From Methanothrix harundinacea (lineage in GTDB: Archaea; Halobacteriota; Methanosarcinia; Methanotrichales; Methanotrichaceae), in NCBI GenBank assembly GCA_002506535.1, contig DAXT01000017.1, positions 1-64,000 on the forward strand: 64,000 nucleotides of DNA. Direction: 5' to 3'. Positions 15,509-24,397 of the stretch are shown here, piece by piece. The first letter of the stretch is position 1; each line of letters opens with the position of its first letter. The notes below the pieces were generated by a model, which was not told the origin of the DNA, ran no database searches, and saw only the letters and a list, made by a program, of their open reading frames with translations. The position numbers were made by a program, and so were the translations under genes.

Positions 15509-16675
15509 TCAGAGGGACCTCTCCTCGGCCATCATCTTCTCCATCCTCTCCACCGCCTCGGCGATCCTCTCCGTAGGCTGGGTGACGGAGAACCGAACGT
15601 ACCCCTCGCCGTAGTCGCCGAAGCCGACGCCTGGGGTCGCCACGATCCCGAGCTTGTCTATCAGCTTTCTCGTATAATCCTTCGATTTTCCGCCGGTCCA
15701 GGCCCAGAGGTAGAAGGTAGCCTCGGGCCTCTCCACCTCAAGGCCGATCTTAAAGAGCCCTTCATAGAGGAGCTCCACCCTCTCCCTGTAGGTCTCCCGC
15801 ATCTCGGGAGCGATCTCTTTCGATTTTCTGAGGGCGACGATCCCGGCGTCCTGGACGGCGCCGAAGTTGCCGGAGTCTATGTTGCTCTTGACGTTTCCTA
15901 TCCCCCGGACGATATCTTCGTTTCCGACGACGAATCCCGCCCTCCAGCCGGTCATGTTGCAGGTCTTGGATAGGGAGTGGAACTCGACGGCCACCTCCCG
16001 CGCCCCATCCACCTCCAGGATCGATGGCGGTCTCCCCGCGCCGAAGTAGACCTCGGAGTAGGGGTTGTCGTGGAGGACGATGATGTTGTTATCCGTTGCG
16101 AAGTCTACCAGCTTCTTAAAGAATTTGATGTCAGCGCAGGCTCCCGTGGGGTTATTCGGATAGTTGAGGAAGATAAGCCTCGCCTTCCGGGCGACGTCGG
16201 AGGTTATGGCGTCCAGGTCCGGAAGAAACCCGTTCTCCCTCTTCAGGGGGAGGATGGCGGGGACCCCCCCGGCAAACTCTACGGCGGTCTTGTAGACGGG
16301 GTAGGCGGGGTCGGGGACGAGGGCGAAGTTTCCGGGGTTCAGGAACGCCATGGGGGCGTGGGCGATCCCTTCTTTGGAGCCGATGAGGGCCAGAACCTCC
16401 GACTCGGGGTCGAGGTCTACGCCGAAGGTCTCATTGTACCATTCGGCGACGGCGGTCCTAAACTCGATCTTCCCCTCGTAGGAGGGGTACTGGTGGTTCT
16501 CGGGGTCCTTTGCAGCGTTGCAGAGGGCTTCAATAATAATTTGCGGGGTGGGAAGGTCCGGGTCTCCTACCCCCAGGTCGATGACGTCCACACCTTTCTT
16601 CCGAGCCGCAAGCTTCGCCCTGTCGATGGCGGCGAAGGGGTATGGTGGGAGGGATTTTATCCGATCAGAGTACAT
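15509..16675 (-). CDS. dapL: LL-diaminopimelate aminotransferase
   Basis: DapL converts tetrahydrodipicolinate directly to LL-diaminopimelate for lysine synthesis, using PLP and glutamate. The 388-residue fold-type I aminotransferase shows the N-terminal DVIDLGVGDPDLPTPQ motif and the FLNYPNNPTGA segment. The PLP-binding Lys is in HSLSKTCNMTGWRAGF. A related aspartate aminotransferase specificity cannot be excluded from sequence inspection alone. It is the upstream partner of leuS and is divergent from hel308. Confidence 0.85.
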   Translation of the reverse strand: MYSDRIKSLPPYPFAAIDRAKLAARKKGVDVIDLGVGDPDLPTPQIIIEALCNAAKDPENHQYPSYEGKIEFRTAVAEWYNETFGVDLDPESEVLALIGSKEGIAHAPMAFLNPGNFALVPDPAYPVYKTAVEFAGGVPAILPLKRENGFLPDLDAITSDVARKARLIFLNYPNNPTGACADIKFFKKLVDFATDNNIIVLHDNPYSEVYFGAGRPPSILEVDGAREVAVEFHSLSKTCNMTGWRAGFVVGNEDIVRGIGNVKSNIDSGNFGAVQDAGIVALRKSKEIAPEMRETYRERVELLYEGLFKIGLEVERPEATFYLWAWTGGKSKDYTRKLIDKLGIVATPGVGFGDYGEGYVRFSVTQPTERIAEAVERMEKMMAEERSL

Positions 16676-16775
16676 GGAATATTATCTCCATCAGCGGTAT
16701 GCATCCACGGCGTCGCCACCCGCCGGAATTGATGAAAATTCCGGGGCGGCGTCTCTTGGCGAGATAGTAACTTTC

Positions 16776-16790
16776 ACGTTGTATATAAGA
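16776..16790 (+). promoter_or_regulatory. TATA-like box before hel308
   Basis: CACGTTGTATATAAGAG lies only about 18 bases before the hel308 ATG at 16803. A GAGGAG ribosome-binding sequence sits between them. The spacing is tight for a promoter that includes this leader, so the functional TATA box may be further upstream. Confidence 0.35.
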
Positions 16791-16802
16791 GTAGAGGAGT
16801 CG

Positions 16803-18902
16803 ATGCTCGAGATCGAAGACCTGGCCCCCTGGCTCCCCGGGGAGGTTCTGGAACTTTATAAGAAAGAGGGGATAAGAGAGCTTTATCCACCCCAGGCCGA
16901 GGCTATAGAGAGGGGGCTATTAGAGGGAAAGAGCCTCCTGGTCTCGGTCCCCACCGCTGCAGGAAAGACGATGCTGGCGGAGCTGGCCATGCTGAAGGCC
17001 GCCCTCTCGGGGGGCAGGTCCCTCTACATCGTGCCGTTGCGGGCTCTCGCCTCGGAGAAGCAGGCCGCTTTCTCGCGATTCTCCGATCTGGGCGTCAGCG
17101 TTGGCCTCTCCAGCGGCGATATGGAGCGGCGGGATGAGTACCTGGGAAGAAATCAGATCGTCGTCGCCACCTCGGAGAAAGCCGACTCCCTCATCAGGAA
17201 CGGCGCCCACTGGATCCGGGACCTCTCGGTTTTGGTCGTGGACGAGATCCACCTCCTCGACTCCCCCGACCGGGGGCCGACCCTGGAGATGACGATGACG
17301 AAGCTTTTGAGGCTCAACCCGAAGATCCAGGTCCTCGGCCTATCCGCGACGGTGGCCAACGCCCGGGAGGTGGCCTCCTGGCTCAACGCCGATCTAGTCG
17401 AGAGCCGGTGGAGGCCGGTGGAGCTGAAGGAGGGGGTGATCTGCGACGGCGTCCTCCATTTCCCCGGTGAGACCGTCTCCATCCCATCGCACCGGGACGA
17501 CCTCGTCGACCTCGTCCTCGACACCATGAACCAGAAAGGCCAGATCCTGATCTTCGAGAGCAGTCGGCGGAACGCCGAGGCGACGGCATCTAAGCTTGCT
17601 AAGGTCGTCTCCCGGCCGGAGACGGTCCAGATCCTATCCAGGCTATCTGAGAAGATACTGGCTACGGGGGAGAGCGAGACGGCGAAGAAGCTCGCCGAGG
17701 CTCTTCGGGGCGGGGTCGCCTTCCACCACGCAGGCCTCCTCTCCGAGCAGAGGGCGATCGTCGAGAGGGGTTTTCGGTCCGGGGAGATCAAGGTCATAGC
17801 ATCGACGCCGACTCTTGCCGCGGGGCTGAATCTCCCGGCGAGGAGGGTCCTCATAAGAAGCTACAAGAGGTACCAGGGGGCGAGGGGGATGGTGTCGATA
17901 CCCGTCATGGAGTACCGGCAGATGGCCGGCCGCGCCGGCAGGCCCGGCCTCGACCCCCGGGGAGAGGCGTTCCTGATGGCGAAGAGCGAGGCGGAGACGA
18001 GGGACCTCCTGGAGCATTACGTCCAGGGCGAGCCGGAGGAGATATTCTCGAAGCTCGCCATGGAGCCGGCCCTGAGAACTCACCTCCTCTCCACCATGGC
18101 GACGGGCTTTGCAGAGAACGCCGACGACCTGAAGAGCTTCATCGCCTCCACCTTCTACGCCTGCCAGCAGGACGCATGGCACCTGGACGCCACCATCGAG
18201 AAGGTCCTCGAATTTCTAATCGAGAGCGGCATGATGGGAGAGGACCTCCGGCCTACGCCCCTGGGGGAGCTGGTATCGAGGCTCTACATCGACCCTCTCA
18301 CCGCCAGGATCGTCGTCGATAACCTCCGGGCGAAAGAGAAGATAACGGACCTGACGATCCTCCATCTCATCACCATGACCCCCGATATGGACACCCTCTA
18401 CCTTCAGGCCTCCGATGGCTGGGTCGAGGAGTTCATCCACCAGCACTACGGCGAGCTATGTTTCGAGGAGAACTTCGACTGGATGATGAGGGAGGCGAAG
18501 ACCGCAGCCCTCCTTCTGGAATGGATATCAGAAGAGGAGGAAGAGAATATCGCCGACAGGTTTAGGGTGGGGCCCGGGGATATCAGGAGGGTGGCGGAGA
18601 CCGCCGAGTGGTTGATCCATTCGGCGGGCCGGCTATCTGAGCACCTCGACCTGGGGGCGACCTTCAGGATATACCAGCTGGAGAAGAGGGTCCACTACGG
18701 CGCCGGCCCCGACCTCCTGGGCCTCCTGGACCTGAAGGGTGTCGGGAGGGTGAGGGCGAGAAAGCTCCATCGGGCCGGCTACACCAGCCTCGAGAGGCTG
18801 AGGGGGGCGGAAGAGGCCGATATAGCCGGGATCCTCGGCCCCAGGATCGCCGAGAAGGTCTTCTCGCAGCTCCGGGGCGGCGATAGGGGGGAACTGTCAT
18901 AA
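16803..18902 (+). CDS. hel308: Hel308-type Ski2-family DNA helicase
   Basis: Hel308 is a 3'-5' DNA helicase that unwinds lagging strands at stalled forks. The 699-residue protein has Walker A in VPTAAGKTMLAELA near residue 50, a DEIH box (VVDEIHLL) near residue 146, SATV, and motif VI as QMAGRAGRPGLDPRG near residue 373. A winged-helix/ratchet section follows. C-terminal helix-hairpin-helix sequence LLDLKGVGRVRARKLHRAGY begins near residue 643. The ATG at 16803 follows GAGGAG and gives the normal Hel308 N-terminus; the frame is open upstream into dapL but is not conserved-looking there. Confidence 0.94.
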   Translation: MLEIEDLAPWLPGEVLELYKKEGIRELYPPQAEAIERGLLEGKSLLVSVPTAAGKTMLAELAMLKAALSGGRSLYIVPLRALASEKQAAFSRFSDLGVSVGLSSGDMERRDEYLGRNQIVVATSEKADSLIRNGAHWIRDLSVLVVDEIHLLDSPDRGPTLEMTMTKLLRLNPKIQVLGLSATVANAREVASWLNADLVESRWRPVELKEGVICDGVLHFPGETVSIPSHRDDLVDLVLDTMNQKGQILIFESSRRNAEATASKLAKVVSRPETVQILSRLSEKILATGESETAKKLAEALRGGVAFHHAGLLSEQRAIVERGFRSGEIKVIASTPTLAAGLNLPARRVLIRSYKRYQGARGMVSIPVMEYRQMAGRAGRPGLDPRGEAFLMAKSEAETRDLLEHYVQGEPEEIFSKLAMEPALRTHLLSTMATGFAENADDLKSFIASTFYACQQDAWHLDATIEKVLEFLIESGMMGEDLRPTPLGELVSRLYIDPLTARIVVDNLRAKEKITDLTILHLITMTPDMDTLYLQASDGWVEEFIHQHYGELCFEENFDWMMREAKTAALLLEWISEEEEENIADRFRVGPGDIRRVAETAEWLIHSAGRLSEHLDLGATFRIYQLEKRVHYGAGPDLLGLLDLKGVGRVRARKLHRAGYTSLERLRGAEEADIAGILGPRIAEKVFSQLRGGDRGELS

Positions 18903-18966
18903 CCGCCTTCGAGGCGAGACCTCAGATCTGCGGGAAGATCGTCCCTGAAGACGACCGGGATTATAG

Positions 18967-19827
18967 ATGAAGGTAAATTTCGGAGGGATCGTCCCCCTTT
19001 CAACCCTGGACTGGACGGGGGTGGCGGCCGCCGTAATCTTCATGAGGGGCTGCCCCCTGCGCTGCCCCCACTGCCACAACGCCCATCTCCAGTCCGGAGA
19101 GACGCTGGAAGATATAAATAAAATAAAAAAGAAGATCGACGAGGCCGGCCCCTTCATCAGCGCTCTGATCCTCTCGGGGGGCGAGCCGCTGGTACAGCTC
19201 GCCGCCTGCAGGGTTCTGGCCGGTCACGCGAAAGAGATGGGCCTTCTCGTCGGGGTGGAGACCTCCGGCTACTATCCTGATCGGCTCGCTTCTCTCATAG
19301 ACGACGGATTGATCGATATCGTCTTCCTCGACGTCAAGGAGGCGCTGCAAGACCCCGAATACGAGAGGGCGACCGGCCGAAAGGGCGTAGCGCCCCGGGT
19401 CGCCGAGAGCCTCCGCCTCTGCCTGGAGGCAGAAGTCCCCCTGGAGGTGAGGACGACGGTCTTTCCCAATATGCCGTCCTTCGACGGCCTATTGGAGATC
19501 GGATCGCTCTTAAGGGAGGTTGGGATCGGGTCGTACACCCTCCAGCAGGGGCTCCCCAGCGAAGGAAAGGAGCCCTTCGACCCCGTTCCTATAAAACTCC
19601 TCACATATATCTCCTCGACGCTGAAGGAGAGGTTCAGCCTGGACGTCACCATAAAGAAGGGCCCCCTATCTTCGCGGTCCCGGCCCTATCAGACGGAGCT
19701 CTCCCAGATATGCCAGCTCCGGAAGCTCCACCACCGGTCCAGCCCCCCATCTGATCCAGAAAGATTAAAGTTGAGAGATCCGCTGAATATGACCCCTGAC
19801 GATCGAGAAGGTGAACGGCGAGCATGA
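18967..19827 (+). CDS. Radical SAM activase, NrdG-like
   Basis: This protein is of the anaerobic ribonucleotide reductase activating (NrdG/PflA-like) type: a 4Fe-4S cluster and SAM generate a glycyl radical on a partner reductase. The cluster ligands are Cys29, Cys33 and Cys36 (GCPLRCPHCHN), followed by LILSGGEPLVQ as the glycine-rich SAM motif. The 286 residues include a C-terminal tail beyond the barrel (from about residue 235) with a CQLRKLHHR segment. No reductase gene is nearby, so the partner is not shown. The stop overlaps the next start by four bases (ATGA). Confidence 0.85.
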   Translation: MKVNFGGIVPLSTLDWTGVAAAVIFMRGCPLRCPHCHNAHLQSGETLEDINKIKKKIDEAGPFISALILSGGEPLVQLAACRVLAGHAKEMGLLVGVETSGYYPDRLASLIDDGLIDIVFLDVKEALQDPEYERATGRKGVAPRVAESLRLCLEAEVPLEVRTTVFPNMPSFDGLLEIGSLLREVGIGSYTLQQGLPSEGKEPFDPVPIKLLTYISSTLKERFSLDVTIKKGPLSSRSRPYQTELSQICQLRKLHHRSSPPSDPERLKLRDPLNMTPDDREGERRA

Positions 19828-20405
19828 AGATCATAGGCTTTGTGGGGATGCCCGGCTCGGGCAAGTCGGCGGCCGCAGACGTGGCGCGTGATTTGAAGAT
19901 ACCCGTCGTCGTCATGGGGGACGTCATCCGGGAGGAGGCGGCGCGGCGGAACCTCGAACCCACCGACAGGAACCTCGGGGCGGTGGGTAACGACCTCCGG
20001 GAGAAAGAGGGCCCCGCTGCCATCGCCGCCCGGTGCCTTGAGAAGATCCGCGAAATGGCGGCCCCCATGGTCGTCGTCGAGGGGATCAGGAGCAAATTCG
20101 AGGTGGACCTCTTCAGGAGAAGCTCGAACGGCTTTCAGCTCATCGAGGTATTCGTCCCCGACGAGATCCGCCTCGCCCGTATAGCCTCCCGGGGCAGGTC
20201 CGACGACGCAAACGACCGCGACCTCGCAAAGGCGGTGGCCGACCGGGACGCCCGGGAGCTCTCCTGGGGGATGGGGGAGGCGATCCGGGCGGCGGATCTG
20301 CGGATCGAGAATGCGGGGGGCGTCGCGGAGTTTCGGGGGAGGGTGAGGGAGGTGCTGGAGGGGGGAAGGGAGGGCAATGGTTTAGTTTCGAAGTCCTGCG
20401 GTTGA
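19824..20405 (+). CDS. UPF0200 family P-loop kinase-like protein
   Basis: This 193-residue archaeal P-loop protein is related to dephospho-CoA and adenylate kinases. Walker A is IIGFVGMPGSGKSAAADVA at residues 3-21. A MGDVIREEAARR lid-like motif and VVVEGIRSKFEVDLF follow; the latter matches the UPF0200/COG0237 pattern. Substrate is not established. It is translationally coupled to the radical SAM gene (ATGA overlap). The last 15 residues are Gly-rich and unlike the rest. Confidence 0.85.
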   Translation: MKIIGFVGMPGSGKSAAADVARDLKIPVVVMGDVIREEAARRNLEPTDRNLGAVGNDLREKEGPAAIAARCLEKIREMAAPMVVVEGIRSKFEVDLFRRSSNGFQLIEVFVPDEIRLARIASRGRSDDANDRDLAKAVADRDARELSWGMGEAIRAADLRIENAGGVAEFRGRVREVLEGGREGNGLVSKSCG

Positions 20406-20531
20406 TCGGAATCCTCCTCTTTATGAACTTGAGAGCTATAGGTGCCTCGTCTCTCTATTATATTGGCAAAAAATAGATAAGGTTTGAACGCAATAGATCT
20501 ATTAGCGCCTTTGCGCTGAGGAATAGCCGAG

Positions 20532-22337
20532 ATGCAAGAGAAGAGAATTTCCGATCTGTCGATATCCCTGGCAGCGATCCAGGCGATCGTGGCGACCGTT
20601 TCTTTGGCAGCCTTGGCGCTATTCGTCGTGGGCTGGATAATTGGCGTCGAGAGAGTAAAAACTCTTCAGGATTTTCTGAGCGCATCCAGCAGCTTAATTC
20701 TCTCTCTATTAACAATTTCCGGCAGCGCTCTCGCTCTTGCCTTTTTGGTTTTGTTTGTCCGCTGGCTCTCAAAAGACGAAGAGGGCATTATGATCTTGCC
20801 CTTCGAGGTACCAGCGGGGGAGGAGAAATACACTGGAAAAGCCTTATCTCACCTCTTGACCGCCGAATTGCTGAGAATCCGTCGGATTCATGAGACGGAA
20901 TACGAAGGCGTCATTCCAATAGTATCGGAAAACGTAAAGAATGTTCCTATCGTAAAACCTTCAAGCGAAAACGTGACCGCAGAAATTGCCAACATAGGGA
21001 CCCTTGAAGCAGGTACTGCTTCCGTTCCTTTGGGGCAGATTTTAGTCTCAATCAAAAGGCTTTGGCCCTGGGGAACGAATAGCATGGTGATCTCCGGATG
21101 CCTGCAAAAATATGGCTCTTCAACAAGCCTAATTGCGTGCTTGGAGGATCAAAATTTGAAGGTTTGGGAGGCTAGAAATATAAAAAAAGGTAGAGAAAAC
21201 ATCGGAGATGAGATCATTCCAGGCCTCACCAGAGATCTCGCCTACATGATCGTTTACGATCTCTCAAGAGAAGCTTCTGCTGAAGGAAAGAAAGAAGAAA
21301 TCTCCTCCGACAAAATGATCGGGGAATTTTCCACAAAATTAAAGATCCGAGATGTTACCTCCGACGAAAAGATCACTGCTAAGACTTGGCAGGGTTTTAG
21401 GCATTTTTCAGAAGCTCTAGATGCTTATCATAAATACGATCTGACCCATAGCCATGATTATTTGAAGCAAGCTAAGACAGATTGCATCAAAGCTGCAGAA
21501 TCAGAAATTAATTATGAATTGCTCATTAAGCTCATGTATAATTTAGGAATAAATTATACTAATAAAAAAATGTTTCTCGAAGCTGAAGAAGTATTGATCA
21601 AAGCCAAAGAAATAAAAGAAGATGATATCGATGCACTTTTTGGGCTAGGTTATATATATCTGAACCAAAACAAAAATAAGGAAGCTAATTATTACTTCAA
21701 TGAGGTAACAAGAATAGATCCAAACGCAATGGGCGCATGGGTCAATAACGGCAACGCTCATGTAGGCCTGGGTAATCACAAAGAGGCGATAGATTGTTAT
21801 AATGAGGCCCTAAAGCTTAATCGGGAATTCGCTGACCCTTGGATTGGCAAAGGAGGCGCCTTTATAGCTCGTGGAAACTACCTAAAGGCGCTGGGGTGCT
21901 ACAACACAGCTCTTAAACTCGACCCGATAAATTCTCTCGCCTGGAGCGCCAAAGGTGACGCTCTTAGCTTATTAGGCAGAGATGAACTTGCTAAAAAATC
22001 CTATGAAGAAGCGGCCAAACAAAGGATAAAATCCGCGACGCTTTTCATAGCCCTCGCCCGCCTCTACCGCAAGCTCGGCCCGGAGGCCGATAGCATCGAA
22101 GCCTGCAAAACCGCCCGCGATCTCATTGATACGGAGACCGAATACAACCGCGCCTGCTTCGAGGCGGTCTGCGGGAGCCCCGAAGCCGCTCTTGCGCTAT
22201 TGAGAACCGCCCTGGAGAAAAAGCAGGGAACCGCGGATTGGGCGCGCCGGGACCCTGACTTCGAGTTCATCCGGGACGACCCCCGCTTCGCCGCCCTGCT
22301 GGACGAGTTCTCGCCGGGCGGGAAGAAGGGGCCATAG
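20532..22337 (+). CDS. Membrane-anchored TPR protein
   Basis: This 601-residue protein has two N-terminal transmembrane helices (about residues 13-36 and 48-78). A globular segment with WPWGTNSMVISGCLQKYGSS near residue 178 follows, then several tetratricopeptide repeats from about residue 330 (NNGNAHVGLGNHKEAIDCYN and similar). TPRs mediate protein contacts, so it may be a membrane-tethered scaffold. The middle third (about 21170-22000) is clearly AT-richer than both ends, suggesting a mosaic origin. No partner is evident in the neighbouring genes. Confidence 0.8.
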   Translation: MQEKRISDLSISLAAIQAIVATVSLAALALFVVGWIIGVERVKTLQDFLSASSSLILSLLTISGSALALAFLVLFVRWLSKDEEGIMILPFEVPAGEEKYTGKALSHLLTAELLRIRRIHETEYEGVIPIVSENVKNVPIVKPSSENVTAEIANIGTLEAGTASVPLGQILVSIKRLWPWGTNSMVISGCLQKYGSSTSLIACLEDQNLKVWEARNIKKGRENIGDEIIPGLTRDLAYMIVYDLSREASAEGKKEEISSDKMIGEFSTKLKIRDVTSDEKITAKTWQGFRHFSEALDAYHKYDLTHSHDYLKQAKTDCIKAAESEINYELLIKLMYNLGINYTNKKMFLEAEEVLIKAKEIKEDDIDALFGLGYIYLNQNKNKEANYYFNEVTRIDPNAMGAWVNNGNAHVGLGNHKEAIDCYNEALKLNREFADPWIGKGGAFIARGNYLKALGCYNTALKLDPINSLAWSAKGDALSLLGRDELAKKSYEEAAKQRIKSATLFIALARLYRKLGPEADSIEACKTARDLIDTETEYNRACFEAVCGSPEAALALLRTALEKKQGTADWARRDPDFEFIRDDPRFAALLDEFSPGGKKGP

Positions 22338-22476
22338 TGAGGGCTGCGCCGCCCGGAACCGCTATGCAGCGCCGCAGTCCTGCAATTCGCAACCAGGAGA
22401 GCCGATCAAACGTTTCCACTATATACCATCAAGTACCATCAAGAGTGATGATCAGGTCTTTGAATGGTGATCAGGT

Positions 22477-22902
22477 TCACTTCAACCCCAGGAAGCCGTC
22501 AGAGGCGGAGAGCGGCTTTTTTCCTCTCATGATCCCATATCCCAGGAGCATGGCAAGGCCTGAGCAGAGGACCACGATCCCCATGACCAGAAGCTCGAAG
22601 TTGAGGGCGGTCTCGATTCCAGCAACCCCGGCCAGGTTTGGCGAGAATATCAGGGAGGCTCCCGCAAGGGATAGGAAGAGGCCGCTGGACAGTCGCCTCT
22701 CAAGCCTCAGGTCGATAGACTCCTCTTTGATCCGATCCGCCCCGCCCCTCTCAAGAAGGTACATCTTCTTCTTGTGTTCCAGGTAATAGACGAAGGCGAG
22801 GAAGGGTATCCCTTCCAGGATGAGCAGGATGATTGGCCAATCGGTCACGATTTTCACACCCTTGCGGGATATACCATTTTCCCGTAAATAATCTTTTCGC
22901 AC
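22477..22902 (-). CDS. Small membrane protein of unknown function
   Basis: This is a 141-residue protein with three or four hydrophobic helices: WPIILLILEGIPFLAFVYYL, LFLSLAGASLIFSPNLAGVA and ELLVMGIVVLCSGLAMLLGY. A charged loop (EHKKKMYLLERGGADRIKEE) lies between the first and second. I recognise no family. GTG at 22902 would give a leaderless start about 22 bases after a TATA-like TTACATATC. GTG at 22857 (VKIVTDWPII) is the alternative. It converges with the TPR gene. Confidence 0.65.
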   Translation of the reverse strand: MRKDYLRENGISRKGVKIVTDWPIILLILEGIPFLAFVYYLEHKKKMYLLERGGADRIKEESIDLRLERRLSSGLFLSLAGASLIFSPNLAGVAGIETALNFELLVMGIVVLCSGLAMLLGYGIMRGKKPLSASDGFLGLK

Positions 22903-23037
22903 AGGAAGTCAGATATGTAATAACAATAGATGTATGGGAAGAATTGATGTATGGGAAAAATTCCAGGATTCAGCTTGGGGTCGGCGAAGAAAATAATTAA
23001 TATCCTTGACGCTCAAACCTGGTGAGGAGGGTGAAAA

Positions 23038-23643
23038 ATGGATAAAGACTATAGAAGAGCGGCTCCATTCTTGGCCGTCGTATTCGCCGCTGTCATCTTC
23101 TCCGGTTGCATCCAGTCCAGCCAGGAGATCGTCATCGATGAGGAGGGTATGGCCCTCGTCAACTTCAGCGCCGTCGCCGACAGATCCCAGGCGGGATCGC
23201 AGCTCACCCAGCTATCATGGCAGGTCGAGCAGCTGATACCTGAGCTTAACACCAACTATTACAGCAGTAGCCGCACCTTTGAGGAGGATTATACCGAATA
23301 CATCGTCTACGAGTGGACAGCCAGAGAGACCGTGCCGGTAACCGATATACGGGGCGCGACCTGGAAGGTCGAGAACGGTTCCTACGAGTTCGGCCTCTCT
23401 CTAGACCGGATCTTCAACCCCGAAGAGATAGTCAGCTCCGAGAAGAACGAGGTGGTCATGACGATCACCCTGAAGATGCCCGCAGATATCATCATCGCCA
23501 ACACCCCCCTTCGTCGATGGAGATACGGCCAGGTGGATGATTACAAAAGAGCTCCTCTCTCAGAACAATACGATCCTTATAGCGAAGACAGGATGAGGAT
23601 CCATGAACCGAAATCTGCAGGGGCTATGGCCCCTGGCAGATAA
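23038..23643 (+). CDS. Putative lipoprotein
   Basis: This 201-residue protein has a signal peptide ending in a lipobox-like FSGC at residues 21-24, so it is probably anchored outside the membrane. The mature part begins SSQEIVIDEEGMALVNFSAV and includes strands such as EVVMTITLKMPADIIIAN, suggesting an all-beta domain. No family is recognised. ATG at 23038 follows GGTGAGGAGG, and a TATA-like AATAATTAATATCC is at about 22990-23003. The upstream region has a 16-base direct repeat (GATGTATGGGAA-AATT) at 22929-22962. Confidence 0.7.
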   Translation: MDKDYRRAAPFLAVVFAAVIFSGCIQSSQEIVIDEEGMALVNFSAVADRSQAGSQLTQLSWQVEQLIPELNTNYYSSSRTFEEDYTEYIVYEWTARETVPVTDIRGATWKVENGSYEFGLSLDRIFNPEEIVSSEKNEVVMTITLKMPADIIIANTPLRRWRYGQVDDYKRAPLSEQYDPYSEDRMRIHEPKSAGAMAPGR

Positions 23644-24220
23644 TATCAAAATATCAAAAAAAGCTCGGAGGAGAGGATCTTGTGCCCACCTGCTCACCGG
23701 CTTTAACCAAGCCCTTTAATATCTTGGATTGGAAAGGACTTCACTCCTTTCAATCTTTGCCAGGCCGCCGCACCATCTGCTTTGGCACCCTTGAACTTGG
23801 CCGCGGGGCCACCTTCTGGCATCCACGAAGGCCGCATTCCCAGGTGGGCAACGTTATACCACGCATTTATACTATTTAATCATTATGGTCTGAAGGTTTG
23901 TAGTCGGATCGGAAAGCTTGAAGGCTCACAGGGGGGCGGATCCGCGGGCGGAGTCCTCAGAATAGATCCTCTGGAAAGGGGTACTAGATGCTGCAAATCG
24001 CAGGATGGTGATGATCATCTTCTCCAGCATGGAGCCGTCCATCCTATCCTCCAGGACCCGGCTTTTGCCCTTTATTTTTGGAATAGTCGGCAAGTTTAAT
24101 TAGGATTGATTTCAAACAAGAGAATTGTGATTCGGATTTGCCCGGGCGGCGGAAAGCCATCCGTTATGATTCGGCAACCATTTTTCCCCACCGCATCACG
24201 CCTGGAGAATCGGGGTGATT
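23644..24220. other. 577-base gap with one coding-like fragment
   Basis: This stretch between the lipoprotein and a possible small gene has no convincing full gene. On the minus strand, 23926-24042 encodes a protein-like 38-codon fragment (MDGSMLEKMIITILRFAASS, then TPFQRIYSEDSARG). It is open upstream to about 24080 and looks like the tail of a lost gene. An AT-rich, TATA-like stretch at about 23866-23880 has no obvious gene to serve. Nothing else is supported. Confidence 0.35.
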
Positions 24221-24370
24221 ATGATGGCATACCTATCGTATTCCAGCATCGATATCTTCGTCGACGAGGCCGGATGGAGAAGGTTTCGGTATCATCTCAT
24301 TCTACTCGCATCTGCCGCTCTGCTCCTCCTTCTCGCGATCTACTGCGTCCCTGAATGCCCTCCCGTCTGA
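24221..24370 (+). CDS. Possible 49-residue single-pass membrane protein
   Basis: ATG at 24221 follows GGGGTGATT and opens a 49-residue frame. The first half is polar (MAYLSYSSIDIFVDEAGWRR). A strong hydrophobic helix follows (LILLASAALLLLLAIYC) and a short tail PECPPV. A start signal plus a clean membrane helix make it a plausible small gene, but it has no recognised relatives. It converges with elp3, ending 27 bases before the elp3 stop. Confidence 0.42.
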   Translation: MMAYLSYSSIDIFVDEAGWRRFRYHLILLASAALLLLLAIYCVPECPPV

Positions 24371-24397
24371 AGAGAAGGAGACGGCCCGGCTCTCGTC

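Noticed and set aside
16518..16802. An extended Hel308 N-terminus reaching into dapL.
   Set aside because: The upstream part is antisense to dapL and unlike Hel308. The ATG at 16803 with GAGGAG gives the normal N-terminus.
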